NCBI RefSeq assembly: GCF_011682235.2
Contig: NZ_CP076718.1
Span: 366,467-430,466 of the forward strand
Direction: 5' to 3'
DNA length: 64,000 nucleotides
From: Rhodocaloribacter litoris
GTDB lineage: Bacteria; Bacteroidota; Rhodothermia; Rhodothermales; ISCAR-4553
The notes under the pieces were generated by a model. The model was not told where the DNA came from. It did not search any database and worked only from the letters and a program-made list of their open reading frames with translations. This document shows, piece by piece, positions 6,932 to 15,139 of this stretch. Numbering within the stretch: position 1 is the first letter of the stretch; each line of letters opens with the position of its first letter. A program made the translations under genes and the position numbers.

Positions 6932-8143
6932 CTACCGGCCGAGGAAAGCCCCCACGGCCGAAAGCACCCGCACGTTGTCGCAGACGATCTTGATGGAGAC
7001 GAGCAACGGGACGGCCAGGATGGCCCCGGCCACGCCCCAGATCCATCCCCAGAAGATGATGGAAACCAGGATGGCCACCGGGTTGAGGCGCAGGCGCTGT
7101 CCCATGATGGCCGGTGTGATTGCGTACGCCTCGAGGGTGTTCAGGAGCAGATAGGCCAGCGGCGGTGCAAGGGCTTCCCCGAGCGTATCGAAGCTTATCA
7201 GGGCCACCAGCCCGATGACGAGGATGCCCACCAGCCCGCCGAGATACGGTACGTAGTTCAGAACACCGGCAAGCACGCCCCAGAGCACGGGGTGGGGCAT
7301 GCCCAGCAGATACAGCGCCAGGGCCACCGCACCGCCGAGCCCCGCATTGATCAGCGTGACGAGCAGGAAATACCGGGAGAGTTCGTGTTCGATGCGGCGG
7401 ATGATGACCACGGCATTCCGCTTGTGCCGGAGCTGGGGAAGCGTCGCCACCAGGCGCCGCAGGAAACGGTCGCCCCCGGCCAGGAGGAAGTACGTCAGGA
7501 AGAAGAGGACAACCCCGCCGACGAGCCCCTGGAACGTCTGGCTCATGATCGTCTGGAGCAGCGGCGTGCCGGCTACCGGCACTTGTTCCGCGGACGCCCG
7601 GGCGCTGCCTCCCTGCGCCAGTTGCTCGACGCTCGCCGTTGCCTCCTCCAGCCGGGCCATTGAGGCATGCAGGGCCCGGAGACGCTCTTCCGCACGCCGG
7701 AGTCGCTCCGGCGCTCGTTCGACCCATTCGGAAGCCGGGTCGGCCAGGTGATACACACCCGTGACCGTCAGGCCCAGCAGCAGCAGCATCATGACGGCCG
7801 CGCCGACCGGCTCGGGACATCCCAGGCGGCGCAGGGCCGCCACGGCCGGGCTCAACAGGAAGTTGAGCAGCAACGCAATGACCAGGGACATGAAAACCGG
7901 CTGTGCCGCATAGCACGCGTAGAAGAACGCCAGCGTGAACAGCCCCAGCGTACTCACGGCCACCACCCCTAGAGGGCCGTGCAGCCGGCGGGTGAGCAAG
8001 GTCAGGTCGGGCGGTTCGACCCGGCGTTCCTGCGTGTCTCCCCGCACCGGATCCGGGGAGCCGGCCGCTTCGACCGGCTCCCCGTCACGACGTCCCTGTG
8101 CGCTGTAGGAGAGCATGCCGGAAAAGGGAAAAGGGTCATTCAC
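6932..8143 (-). CDS. AI-2E family transporter (PerM/TqsA-like permease)
   Basis: About 403 residues from the GTG at 8143, or 394 from the ATG at 8116. It has the AI-2E family architecture: a pair of N-terminal membrane helices, a cytoplasmic/periplasmic coiled region (ERLRRAEERLRALHASMARLEE), then a C-terminal bundle. The bundle carries the family motifs LNYVPYLGGLVGI and NTLEAYAITPAIMGQRLRLNP, and ends IIFWGWIWGVAGAILAVPLL. Members export autoinducer-2 or act as Na+/H+ antiporters. Which applies here cannot be told. The GTG start is favoured because it overlaps the upstream stop by 8 bases, typical of coupling. Confidence 0.88.
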   Translation of the reverse strand: MNDPFPFSGMLSYSAQGRRDGEPVEAAGSPDPVRGDTQERRVEPPDLTLLTRRLHGPLGVVAVSTLGLFTLAFFYACYAAQPVFMSLVIALLLNFLLSPAVAALRRLGCPEPVGAAVMMLLLLGLTVTGVYHLADPASEWVERAPERLRRAEERLRALHASMARLEEATASVEQLAQGGSARASAEQVPVAGTPLLQTIMSQTFQGLVGGVVLFFLTYFLLAGGDRFLRRLVATLPQLRHKRNAVVIIRRIEHELSRYFLLVTLINAGLGGAVALALYLLGMPHPVLWGVLAGVLNYVPYLGGLVGILVIGLVALISFDTLGEALAPPLAYLLLNTLEAYAITPAIMGQRLRLNPVAILVSIIFWGWIWGVAGAILAVPLLVSIKIVCDNVRVLSAVGAFLGR

Positions 8144-8492
8144 CTGCCGCCTGCTCCGCCTCGCCGACCGGCACCAGGTCCGGCCCGGGCTTCCTCCCGC
8201 CCTGTCGCCCGGGCCGGACCCGCAGGGACCCGTACGCCCCGCGCTCCGATCCCCCCGGACGCGACAAACCGGAGCCGGACCACCACCCGAGCACGAGGGT
8301 GACCACCCCCACACCGGCCGCCAGCAGCATCAGCCAGACGGCGTGACCCCGAAACACGAAGTTCCGGGTCAGCAGGAAGAGCGCGCTGAGCGTAAGCATC
8401 GCGCCAGTCAGCCGCAGCATCCAGGACAGAACCCTGTCCGTGCCCGCCGGTGTATTCGAGGAGCCCATTGCGTTGCCGGGTGCAGGGTTCAC
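8136..8492 (-). CDS. Small membrane protein of unknown function
   Basis: A 118-residue protein with two adjacent hydrophobic helices (MLRLTGAMLTLSALFLLTRNFVF and VWLMLLAAGVGVVTLVLGWW). They are followed by a basic, Gly/Pro-rich, probably disordered tail. The GTG start at 8492 overlaps the stop of the upstream gene (GTGA). An internal ATG at 8468 is the alternative. It sits between the SAP-like gene and the AI-2E gene in a tight minus-strand operon. No family is recognised. Confidence 0.6.
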   Translation of the reverse strand: MNPAPGNAMGSSNTPAGTDRVLSWMLRLTGAMLTLSALFLLTRNFVFRGHAVWLMLLAAGVGVVTLVLGWWSGSGLSRPGGSERGAYGSLRVRPGRQGGRKPGPDLVPVGEAEQAAGE

Positions 8493-8866
8493 GATGCCGC
8501 GCTCCGGCGCAGCGCCTCGACCAGCTCGGCCTTGGTCATCTGCGAACGGCCGGGAATGTCACGTTCCTGTGCCATTTCATACAACTCATCCCGCGTACGC
8601 ATGGCATAAGGGCGCGTATCGGCCTCTTCGGCGCCGGACGTCGCCGGACCGGTTGCGTTCTCCCGCCGGCGAAGCTTATAATACCAGGTGCTGCCGGCAA
8701 CCCCGATCAGGGCCAGGACACCGGTGGTGACCCCTACCAGCAGGCGCGTCCGCCCGTTTGCAGTGTGCGCCGGCATGATGGCCGCCAGCGAGCGAGGAAT
8801 CTCCAGACGACCCAGCCGGGAGGAACGGTTCGCGAAAGGAAGGATCCGAGCCAACGTGTGATGCAT
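8489..8866 (-). CDS. Membrane-anchored protein with a C-terminal SAP/Rho-N-like helix-extended domain
   Basis: A 125-residue protein. A membrane segment lies at about residues 41-60 (RLLVGVTTGVLALIGVAGS) after a basic N-terminus. A Glu/Thr-rich linker follows. The C-terminal 35 residues TRDELYEMAQERDIPGRSQM plus TKAELVEALRR match the Rho N-terminal/SAP-type fold (D-E-L-Y-E-x-A-Q-E-x-D-I-P-G-R-S-x-M-T-K-A-E-L). Such modules bind nucleic acid in Rho, but they also appear alone in small stress proteins. Topology puts this module either in the cytoplasm or the periplasm; the sequence does not decide it. First gene of the minus-strand operon ending with the AI-2E transporter. Confidence 0.68.
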   Translation of the reverse strand: MHHTLARILPFANRSSRLGRLEIPRSLAAIMPAHTANGRTRLLVGVTTGVLALIGVAGSTWYYKLRRRENATGPATSGAEEADTRPYAMRTRDELYEMAQERDIPGRSQMTKAELVEALRRSAAS

Positions 8867-8934
8867 GATCAGAAACGGTTCTGTTGAACGGAAGGGTTTC
8901 GGGGTCCAAATTAGGCCTCGAAGAACCCCGGTGC

Positions 8935-9074
8935 CGTAGGCGGGCCGGACAATCTGGCGTCAGCCCAGCGACCGGGATGTCGTCAGATCCCTTCCTGCCT
9001 GCCTGTCAGCGTTTTCCTACACAGGCCTGCAGGCCGTTCTTACAGAAGAAACAGCTGGAAAAACGTAGTTTTCC
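8935..9074. promoter_or_regulatory. Divergent control region between the SAP-like operon and the sensor kinase
   Basis: The 346-base gap 8867-9212 separates two divergent transcription units. It holds CGTAGG (8935-8940), CCTACA (9016-9021), CTTACA (9039-9044) and the hairpin GGAAAAACGTAGTTTTCC (9057-9074). The first three match the GTAGG half-site of the cluster. Autoregulation of the kinase/regulator pair is a natural reading but unproven. Nothing coding is visible in the gap. Confidence 0.35.
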
Positions 9075-9212
9075 CGGCCCATAATTCGCCAGACCACGCC
9101 GCTGCTGAAGAATCCCATCGGACCCCGGTGCCCCGAGCGGCGCCCGGACGGGTACGGGCCCCTTCTCCCCTTACCCCGCCGCTCCGTGGCGAGACAACCA
9201 TGGTCCTGACAG

Positions 9213-11822
9213 ATGAAGATGTACGATAAGGAAAGTAGCCTGCACGTGGTTGTGGTGGCCCGCCCCCCCTGGCACGAATCGCTCAAGGGCTGGCTCGCAA
9301 CGTACGATGCCCCCCTCGCCGTAACGTTCGCCTCCCCCGAAGCGCCCGGACTCCGGGACGGAGACGAACGCACGCCGTTGCTGCTCCTGGATCCCGGCGT
9401 GCTGCCCGCTCCGGAGCCCCCCCTCCCCCCGCACCTGGAGGCCGGCCCCTTTGCAATCCTGCTCGACCGGGACGACCCCGACCGCGAAGCCGCCTGGCTG
9501 CGGGCCGGCGCCCTCGACGTGCTGGCCCGGCCCGCCCTCGACGCACGGGCCCTCCGGCGCCTGCTCGCCCGCATCCAGGGGCACCCCGCGCTCTGGAACC
9601 CGTCCCGGTTGCCCCACCGGCACCTGTTCGAACACCAGACCCAGCTGCTGGCCCTCCTCGACACCGGGGGGCGTATCCTCGACCTCAACGCCCAGGCCCG
9701 CCGGCTGCTCGGCTGGCCCGACGACCACGCCTGGCACGGCCGCCGCCTCTGGGAAAGCAGCCGGTGGACCGACCCGACCGGCACGCCGCCACAGATACGA
9801 CGCGCCCTGCAGCGTGCCCGCACCGGCAAGGCGGCACACTTCGAGGCCACGCTGGATACTCCGGAGGCCCCCCTGCCGGTGCGTTTCACCATCCAGGCAC
9901 TCCCAGACGCCGAAACGAACCCGGGATTCCTCGTCGAAGGGCAGGTCATCGCCACGCAGAAGCGGGTGGAAGAAGCCCTCGAAGCCAGCCAGCGGATGAT
10001 CCGGGACGCCTTTGAGCATGCCGCCATCGGCAAGGCCCTGGCAACCCCCGACGGCAACATCCTGGAGGCCAACCAGGCGCTGGCACGGTTCCTCGGCCGC
10101 CCCATCGAACAGCTCATCGGCTGCAACCTGCACGACTTTTTCCCACCCGAAGACCGGGGTAAAGAGCAGGTGCTCCTGCAGGCCGTCCTCGACGGCGAGC
10201 GCGACACCTTCCAGATCGAGAAGCGGTTCCTCCACGCAGAGGATCGTCCCCAGTGGGGGCTCATGTCGGTGTCGGCCATCGAACAGGGCGCCTCCAGGCT
10301 GCTGGTCGTCCAGATCCAGGACATTACCGAGCGCAAACGCTATGAGGAAGCCCTGCGGGCCAGCCAGCTCCTCAACGCCGGGATCCTGTCCTCGCTGCAC
10401 GATCTGATCGCCGTCCTGAACCCCAAGGGCGAAATCATCGCGATGAACCGGGCCTGGGAAGAGCAGGCCCGCCGGCGAAACGGCACGTTTGCGCGAACCG
10501 GCATCGGCGTCAACTACCTCGACATCTGCCGGCGCGCCTCGGACGAGGACGACTATGCCCGCCGGGCCCTCCACGGCATCGAGGCGGTGCTGCAGGGCAA
10601 GACGGCCTACTTCGAGATGGAGTATCCCTGTCCGGACGACCGGAAAGAAGTCTGGTACCTGATGACGGTGGTACCGTTCAAGGAACGGGGCGGGGTCGTC
10701 GTCTCGCATGCCGACATCACCCGGCGCCGGCAGGCCGAACACGAGCTGCGCATCAGCGAAGAACGGTACCGGATGCTCTTCGAGGCCGTCAAGGACGCGA
10801 TCCTCCTCGTCGATGCCGAGACGCTGCGCATCCTCGACGCCAACCAGGCCGCACAGGCGCTCTACGGCTACTCGCTGGAGGAGCTACGCCGCATGCAGGC
10901 GACCGAGTTGTCGACGGATCCCGAGGGGACGCTCCGGGCCATCGAACGCGTGAAGCAAAAAGGCGACCATGACCTCTACATCAACGAACGGCAACACCGG
11001 CGCAAGGACGGCACCACGTTTCACGTCGAGATCTCTTCGGGCCCGATCACCATGGGCGGGCGACGCCTGATCAGCGCGGTCATCCGGGACGTGACGCGCC
11101 GCCACGAGGCCGAGGTCCTCCTGCGCCGGTCCCGTGAACAGCTGCGCCGGCTGGCGGCACGCCTCCAGTCGATCCGGGAAGAAGAACGCACCCGCCTCTC
11201 CCGCGAGGTCCACGACGTCCTCGGGCAGGCCCTGACCGGGCTGCGGATGGACGTCAGCATGCTCGAACGCCGGCTGGAGAACCCGTCGCCCGCCCTGCAG
11301 GAACGCCTGGCCCTCATGAAAGAGGCCCTCGACGATACGGTACAGGTGGTGCGCCGCATCGCCGCCGACCTGCGCCCCGGCGTCCTCGACGACCTGGGCC
11401 TGGTGGCGGCCCTGGAATGGGAGGCCCAGAAATTCGAGCAACGTACCGGCATCGCCTGCACCTTCGACGCCGAAACCGAGGCGCCGCCGCTCGACACCCA
11501 GCAGGCCACCGCGATCTTCCGCGTGGTGCAGGAACTGCTGACCAATGTGGCGCGGCACGCCGGTGCCACCGCCGTCCATCTCCGCATCCGCCAGACCTCC
11601 GACCGCCTGGAAGTCATCGTGCAGGATAACGGCTGCGGCATCCGGGAAGAGGACCTGTCCGAGGCCAAATCCCTCGGCATCCTGGGCATGCGCGAGCGTC
11701 TCCTCCCCTGGAACGGGCAACTCCACTTCGAAGGGCATCCCGGGCAGGGCACCACGGTTACGGTCCAGGTGCCCCTCGAACCCGTTTCAACCCAACCGCT
11801 TGAACAAGCTCAACCCTCATGA
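9213..11822 (+). CDS. PAS-domain sensor histidine kinase, NarL/DegS-type (HisKA_3)
   Basis: An 869-residue soluble kinase with no membrane segment. Residues about 10-130 look like a degenerate receiver-type domain (LLLLDPGVLP and ILLDRDDPDREAAWLRAGALDVL). Four PAS-like domains follow at roughly 140-250, 262-385, 388-510 and 515-645. The dimerisation/phosphotransfer helix (RLSREVHDVLGQALTGLRMD) has the phospho-His at residue 667. The ATPase ends with TNVARHAGA and QDNGCGI. This is the HisKA_3 family that pairs with LuxR-type regulators. The next gene overlaps it by 4 bases (ATGA), so they form one two-component system. The multiple PAS domains suggest sensing of redox, ligand or light cues inside the cell; the signal is unknown. 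Confidence 0.92.
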   Translation: MKMYDKESSLHVVVVARPPWHESLKGWLATYDAPLAVTFASPEAPGLRDGDERTPLLLLDPGVLPAPEPPLPPHLEAGPFAILLDRDDPDREAAWLRAGALDVLARPALDARALRRLLARIQGHPALWNPSRLPHRHLFEHQTQLLALLDTGGRILDLNAQARRLLGWPDDHAWHGRRLWESSRWTDPTGTPPQIRRALQRARTGKAAHFEATLDTPEAPLPVRFTIQALPDAETNPGFLVEGQVIATQKRVEEALEASQRMIRDAFEHAAIGKALATPDGNILEANQALARFLGRPIEQLIGCNLHDFFPPEDRGKEQVLLQAVLDGERDTFQIEKRFLHAEDRPQWGLMSVSAIEQGASRLLVVQIQDITERKRYEEALRASQLLNAGILSSLHDLIAVLNPKGEIIAMNRAWEEQARRRNGTFARTGIGVNYLDICRRASDEDDYARRALHGIEAVLQGKTAYFEMEYPCPDDRKEVWYLMTVVPFKERGGVVVSHADITRRRQAEHELRISEERYRMLFEAVKDAILLVDAETLRILDANQAAQALYGYSLEELRRMQATELSTDPEGTLRAIERVKQKGDHDLYINERQHRRKDGTTFHVEISSGPITMGGRRLISAVIRDVTRRHEAEVLLRRSREQLRRLAARLQSIREEERTRLSREVHDVLGQALTGLRMDVSMLERRLENPSPALQERLALMKEALDDTVQVVRRIAADLRPGVLDDLGLVAALEWEAQKFEQRTGIACTFDAETEAPPLDTQQATAIFRVVQELLTNVARHAGATAVHLRIRQTSDRLEVIVQDNGCGIREEDLSEAKSLGILGMRERLLPWNGQLHFEGHPGQGTTVTVQVPLEPVSTQPLEQAQPS

Positions 11823-12451
11823 CACGCATCCTGGTAGCGGACGACCACACCGTGGTGCGGCGTGGTCTGGTGCAGATCATCTCCGAAACGATGGACCTGA
11901 AGGTCACCGGCGAGGCCGCCACGGCCCGAGAGGTGCTCGACCTGGTCCGTCGCCAGCCGTTCGACGTCGTCGTGCTGGACCTGAACCTGCCGGACCAGAG
12001 CGGCCTGGACACCCTCAAGCAACTCAAGGCCGAGTTCCCGTCGTTGCCCGTGCTGGTGCTGAGCATGTACGGCGAGGAGCAGTACGGCCTTCGCGTGCTA
12101 CGGGCCGGCGCGGCCGGCTATCTCACCAAAGAGAAAACGGCTGAAGAGCTCGTCCAGGCCATCCGCAAGGTGGCCGGCGGCGGGCGCTACGTCAGCGCGG
12201 CCATGGCCGACAGCCTCCTCGACCTGCTCGAGACCGACCCCGACCTGCCCCTGCACGCCACGCTCTCCGACCGCGAGTTTCAGGTGATGCGCCTGCTGGC
12301 CGAGGGCAAGTCCGTCACGGAAATCGCCGACATGCTCTCGCTGAGCGTCAAGACAGTGAGCACCTACCGGGCGCGTGTCCTGGAAAAAATGAACATGAAA
12401 AGCAACGCGGAACTGGCCCGCTATGCCCTGGAGCACGCCCTGATCCACTGA
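11819..12451 (+). CDS. Response regulator, NarL/LuxR family
   Basis: A 210-residue protein made of an N-terminal receiver and a C-terminal LuxR-type HTH. D9/D10 are in LVADDHTVV, the phosphoacceptor is D54 in VVLDLNLPD, and the Lys sits in YLTKEKTAEE. The HTH (about residues 145-205) reads SDREFQVMRLLAEGKSVTEI, then LSLSVKTVSTYRARVLEKM. It is translationally coupled to the kinase gene (4-base overlap). It is the natural candidate for binding the GTAGG-type palindromes found in gaps of the neighbouring envelope-stress cluster. Confidence 0.95.
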   Translation: MTRILVADDHTVVRRGLVQIISETMDLKVTGEAATAREVLDLVRRQPFDVVVLDLNLPDQSGLDTLKQLKAEFPSLPVLVLSMYGEEQYGLRVLRAGAAGYLTKEKTAEELVQAIRKVAGGGRYVSAAMADSLLDLLETDPDLPLHATLSDREFQVMRLLAEGKSVTEIADMLSLSVKTVSTYRARVLEKMNMKSNAELARYALEHALIH

Positions 12452-12556
12452 CACGGCCCGGTCCCCGGCGTATATTTACGGTTCACGAGGGGTTGATTGC
12501 CGCGGCCGAAGCCGGGCACTCCGGCAGGGAAACGAACGGGCCTGCGAGGCACGCGC

Positions 12557-14689
12557 ATGGTCGAAAACCGGAGCGAAAACTTTTCCCTGCTCGGCGAACG
12601 TGCCGATCGGGCACGTTACCGGCATTTCGTCGGGCGCCGTGCCGAACTGGAGCTCTTTGCGCAGGCGCTCCAGTCCGAGAGCGCACGCTTCTCCGTGCTG
12701 TACGTGTTCGGCCCCGGTGGGGTCGGCAAGACCGCCTTGCTCCGCGAATATGCCACGCTGGCGGCCGAACAGGGCCGTTCTGTTTACCGGCTGGACGGCC
12801 GTGACATGGAGCCCTCCCCGCAAGGTTTTCTCCTTGCCCTCTCGCAGGCCATTGACCCGGATGTGCCTCCCTTATCCCTGGACGCCCTGGCCGATCTGCC
12901 CCCCGCCGTGCTCCTCCTCGACACCTATGAGCGCCTGGCGGTCCTGGATGACTGGCTGCGCGAGGCGTTCTTGCCGGCGTTGCCTGCGCAGCTGCTGGTG
13001 GTCATGGCCGGCCGCCAGCCGCCCTCTGAACCCTGGTACACCGATCCCGCCTGGCGCGAGCTGGCGCGCGTGGTCTCCCTGCGCAACCTGCGCCCGGAAG
13101 AAAGCCGGCAGCTGCTGACCACGCTGCATGTGCCGGGAATGCTTCAAGAGGCAATTCTCGACGTCGCCTACGGGCATCCCCTGGCCCTGGTCTTGCTCGC
13201 CGACTGGCTGATGCTGGGCACAACCCGGGCGGAAGCCATCAGCCTCGAACACGCTCCAGACGTGGTCCACCTGCTGATGCAACGTTTCCTGCAAGACGTG
13301 CCCACCCCCGAGCATCGTCAGGCCCTCGAAGCCTGTGCCCTGGCTCGCGTAACCACCGAAGCCTTGCTGGTCGACGTGCTGGGAGAGGAAGCCGCGCCCC
13401 CCCTCTTCGCCTGGCTGCGCGGACTCTCTTTCATCGAGACCGGCCCGGAGGGCGTCTTTCCCCACGACCTGGTGCGCGACGCCGTGGAAGCCGACCTGCG
13501 CTGGCGCAATCCCGAAGTCTGGCGGCGGCTCTACCGCCAGGTGCGCCACCACCTGACCCGTCGCTTCTGGCACAGTAGCGGTCTTGCCCGTCAACAGGCT
13601 TTCTTCGACCTGATCTACTTGCAACGCCACCACCCCCTGATGAAGCCCTTCTACGACTGGCGGGCCCTGGGGGGTGCCTATCACGAGCCGGCCACCCCGC
13701 AAGATCACGCCCACATCCTGGCCATGGTCGAGCAGCATGAAGGCCCGGAATCGGCCCGCATTGCCGCCTACTGGCTGCAGCACCAGCCCCAGGCCTTCGT
13801 GATATTTCGAGGAGCTGATGCTCTCCCGGTAGGATTTACCGCGAACCTCTTGCTCGACACCGTCACCCCCCGGGACGAGCAGGCCGACCCGGCGCTACAG
13901 GCTATCCGGGCCTATATGCGGCGCTACGGCCCCCTTCGCCCCGGCGAACGCATCCAGATTGCTCGGTTCTGGATGGGTCGCGAGGTGTATCAGGCCCCCC
14001 TGACCCACAACATGATCACCCTGAACACCGTAGTCACCTGGCTGACCACCCCCAACCTGGCCTGGACGTTTTGCTGTATGGCCGATCCGGCTGCCTGGGA
14101 GGGCGTGTTTACTTACATCAATTTCTGCCGCGTTGCCGAGGCCGATTTCGAGGTGGGTGGCAGGCGTTACGGCGGCTTTGCCCACGACTGGCGTGTGGAG
14201 CCGTTGCCGGTCTGGAACGAAGTGATGGAGGAACGGGCCCTCAGCCTATCCGCCGACTGGCGGCCGGAGCCCGTCGGCCAGCCCGCTTCCCCGCCGCTGC
14301 TGGTGCTCTCCCAGCCGGAATTTGCCGAGGCGGTGCGCCGGGCGCTGCGTGATTTCGCCCGCCCGGATCGGCTCAGCGCCAACCCCCTGATGCGTTCCCG
14401 GCTGCTCAGGGATCGTTATGGACCGCAAGCGGATACCGAAGACCTGCAGGAGTTGATCGAAGAGGCGGCGAAAATGATGCAGGGTCATCCGAAAGACGAT
14501 AAACTCTATCAGGCCCTGCGGCGCACCTACCTGCGCCCGGCCCCATCGCAGGAGAAAGCCGCCGAGCTGCTCGACCTGCCCTTCAGCACCTACCGTTATC
14601 ATCTCCGCAAAGGCATCGAACGCGTCACCGAGTGGCTGTGGCGGCAGGAGCTGTACGGCGGGCCTGTGTCTGCGTACGAACGGGTATAA
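12557..14689 (+). CDS. ATP-binding STAND-type protein with GNAT-like and sigma-region-4-like domains
   Basis: A 710-residue protein from the ATG at 12557. Domain 1 (about 25-330) is a STAND/AAA-type NTPase: FVGRRAELELF, Walker A GPGGVGKT (52-59), a Walker B region AVLLLDTYERL and helical winged parts. Domain 2 (about 385-580) resembles an acetyltransferase fold (QAFVIFRGADALPVGF, ADFEVGGRRYGGFAHDWR). Domain 3 (C-terminal 60) is a helix-turn-helix of sigma-70 region-4 type, with SQEKAAELLDLPFSTYRYHL. This architecture is familiar from Chloroflexi and Ktedonobacteria. Codon flavour differs a little from the flanking genes (more CAG/GAA, less GC-extreme), consistent with transfer. An upstream in-frame start at 12497 is less likely. 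The stop codon TAA lies in the target duplication of the adjacent MITE-like element. Regulatory function is inferred. Confidence 0.75.
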   Translation: MVENRSENFSLLGERADRARYRHFVGRRAELELFAQALQSESARFSVLYVFGPGGVGKTALLREYATLAAEQGRSVYRLDGRDMEPSPQGFLLALSQAIDPDVPPLSLDALADLPPAVLLLDTYERLAVLDDWLREAFLPALPAQLLVVMAGRQPPSEPWYTDPAWRELARVVSLRNLRPEESRQLLTTLHVPGMLQEAILDVAYGHPLALVLLADWLMLGTTRAEAISLEHAPDVVHLLMQRFLQDVPTPEHRQALEACALARVTTEALLVDVLGEEAAPPLFAWLRGLSFIETGPEGVFPHDLVRDAVEADLRWRNPEVWRRLYRQVRHHLTRRFWHSSGLARQQAFFDLIYLQRHHPLMKPFYDWRALGGAYHEPATPQDHAHILAMVEQHEGPESARIAAYWLQHQPQAFVIFRGADALPVGFTANLLLDTVTPRDEQADPALQAIRAYMRRYGPLRPGERIQIARFWMGREVYQAPLTHNMITLNTVVTWLTTPNLAWTFCCMADPAAWEGVFTYINFCRVAEADFEVGGRRYGGFAHDWRVEPLPVWNEVMEERALSLSADWRPEPVGQPASPPLLVLSQPEFAEAVRRALRDFARPDRLSANPLMRSRLLRDRYGPQADTEDLQELIEEAAKMMQGHPKDDKLYQALRRTYLRPAPSQEKAAELLDLPFSTYRYHLRKGIERVTEWLWRQELYGGPVSAYERV

Positions 14690-14959
14690 CTGACTGATGT
14701 TACGCAGTAGGCGACGAAGCCGTCACGTTGCTTTCCTTTCGCTTCGTGGCGGGCCCCTCGACCAGGGAGAGGGCGACCCCCATCCCCCCTTCGGGGACCT
14801 TCCCCCTGCAGGGCCGCCGGGGGCGGCCAGGGGGAAGGGCTTGTATTGGCACGACGCGGTCTGAAAAGTCCCTCCCCATGCGAAGGGGAGGTGTCGCGAA
14901 GCGACGGAGGGGTAGTCCTGCTATCCCACAGGTTTCAACTGCGTAACATCAGTAACTGA
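14687..14959. mobile_element. MITE-like element with 15-bp terminal inverted repeats and 7-bp target duplication
   Basis: The ends are CTGATGTTACGCAGT (14694-14708) and its exact reverse complement ACTGCGTAACATCAG (14938-14952), giving a 259-bp element. The direct repeat TAACTGA flanks both sides (14687-14693 and 14953-14959), fitting a 7-bp target duplication. The interior has no gene. It contains a strong GC hairpin around 14805-14850 and inverted runs of CCCCTCC/GGAGGGG. This fits a non-autonomous miniature inverted-repeat transposable element. The transposase that would mobilise it is not in the window. The left duplication supplies the TAA stop of the upstream gene. Confidence 0.8.
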
Positions 14960-15139
14960 CACTCCTACCCCACTTCTTCTGCCTAATCCTGAAAGGGTTA
15001 GCAATATTTCGGCAGGTTTTCGCCTGGCACCCTGGCAAAAGCCGGCGCTATCGTCATCCCGGCAACAAGTAAACCGGCCAAACGCAGGTGGCGGGAGGCC
15101 GTAAAACGATCGTTCGTGAACGTTTGCAGAGGTGCCGTT
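14960..15139. other. Gap before the DUF3237 gene, nothing clear
   Basis: This stretch between the MITE-like element and the DUF3237 gene has no convincing gene. On the minus strand 14998-15139 could encode a signal-peptide-like stretch (RLAGLLVAGMTIAPAFA) ending at a stop, possibly a gene remnant. I see no supporting family or ribosome site. Confidence 0.4.

Noticed and set aside
12452..12560. Left attachment site matching the tRNA-Gln 3' end
   Set aside because: No stretch resembling the tRNA-Gln 3' end was found by eye between the response regulator and the ATPase gene, and there is no integrase.
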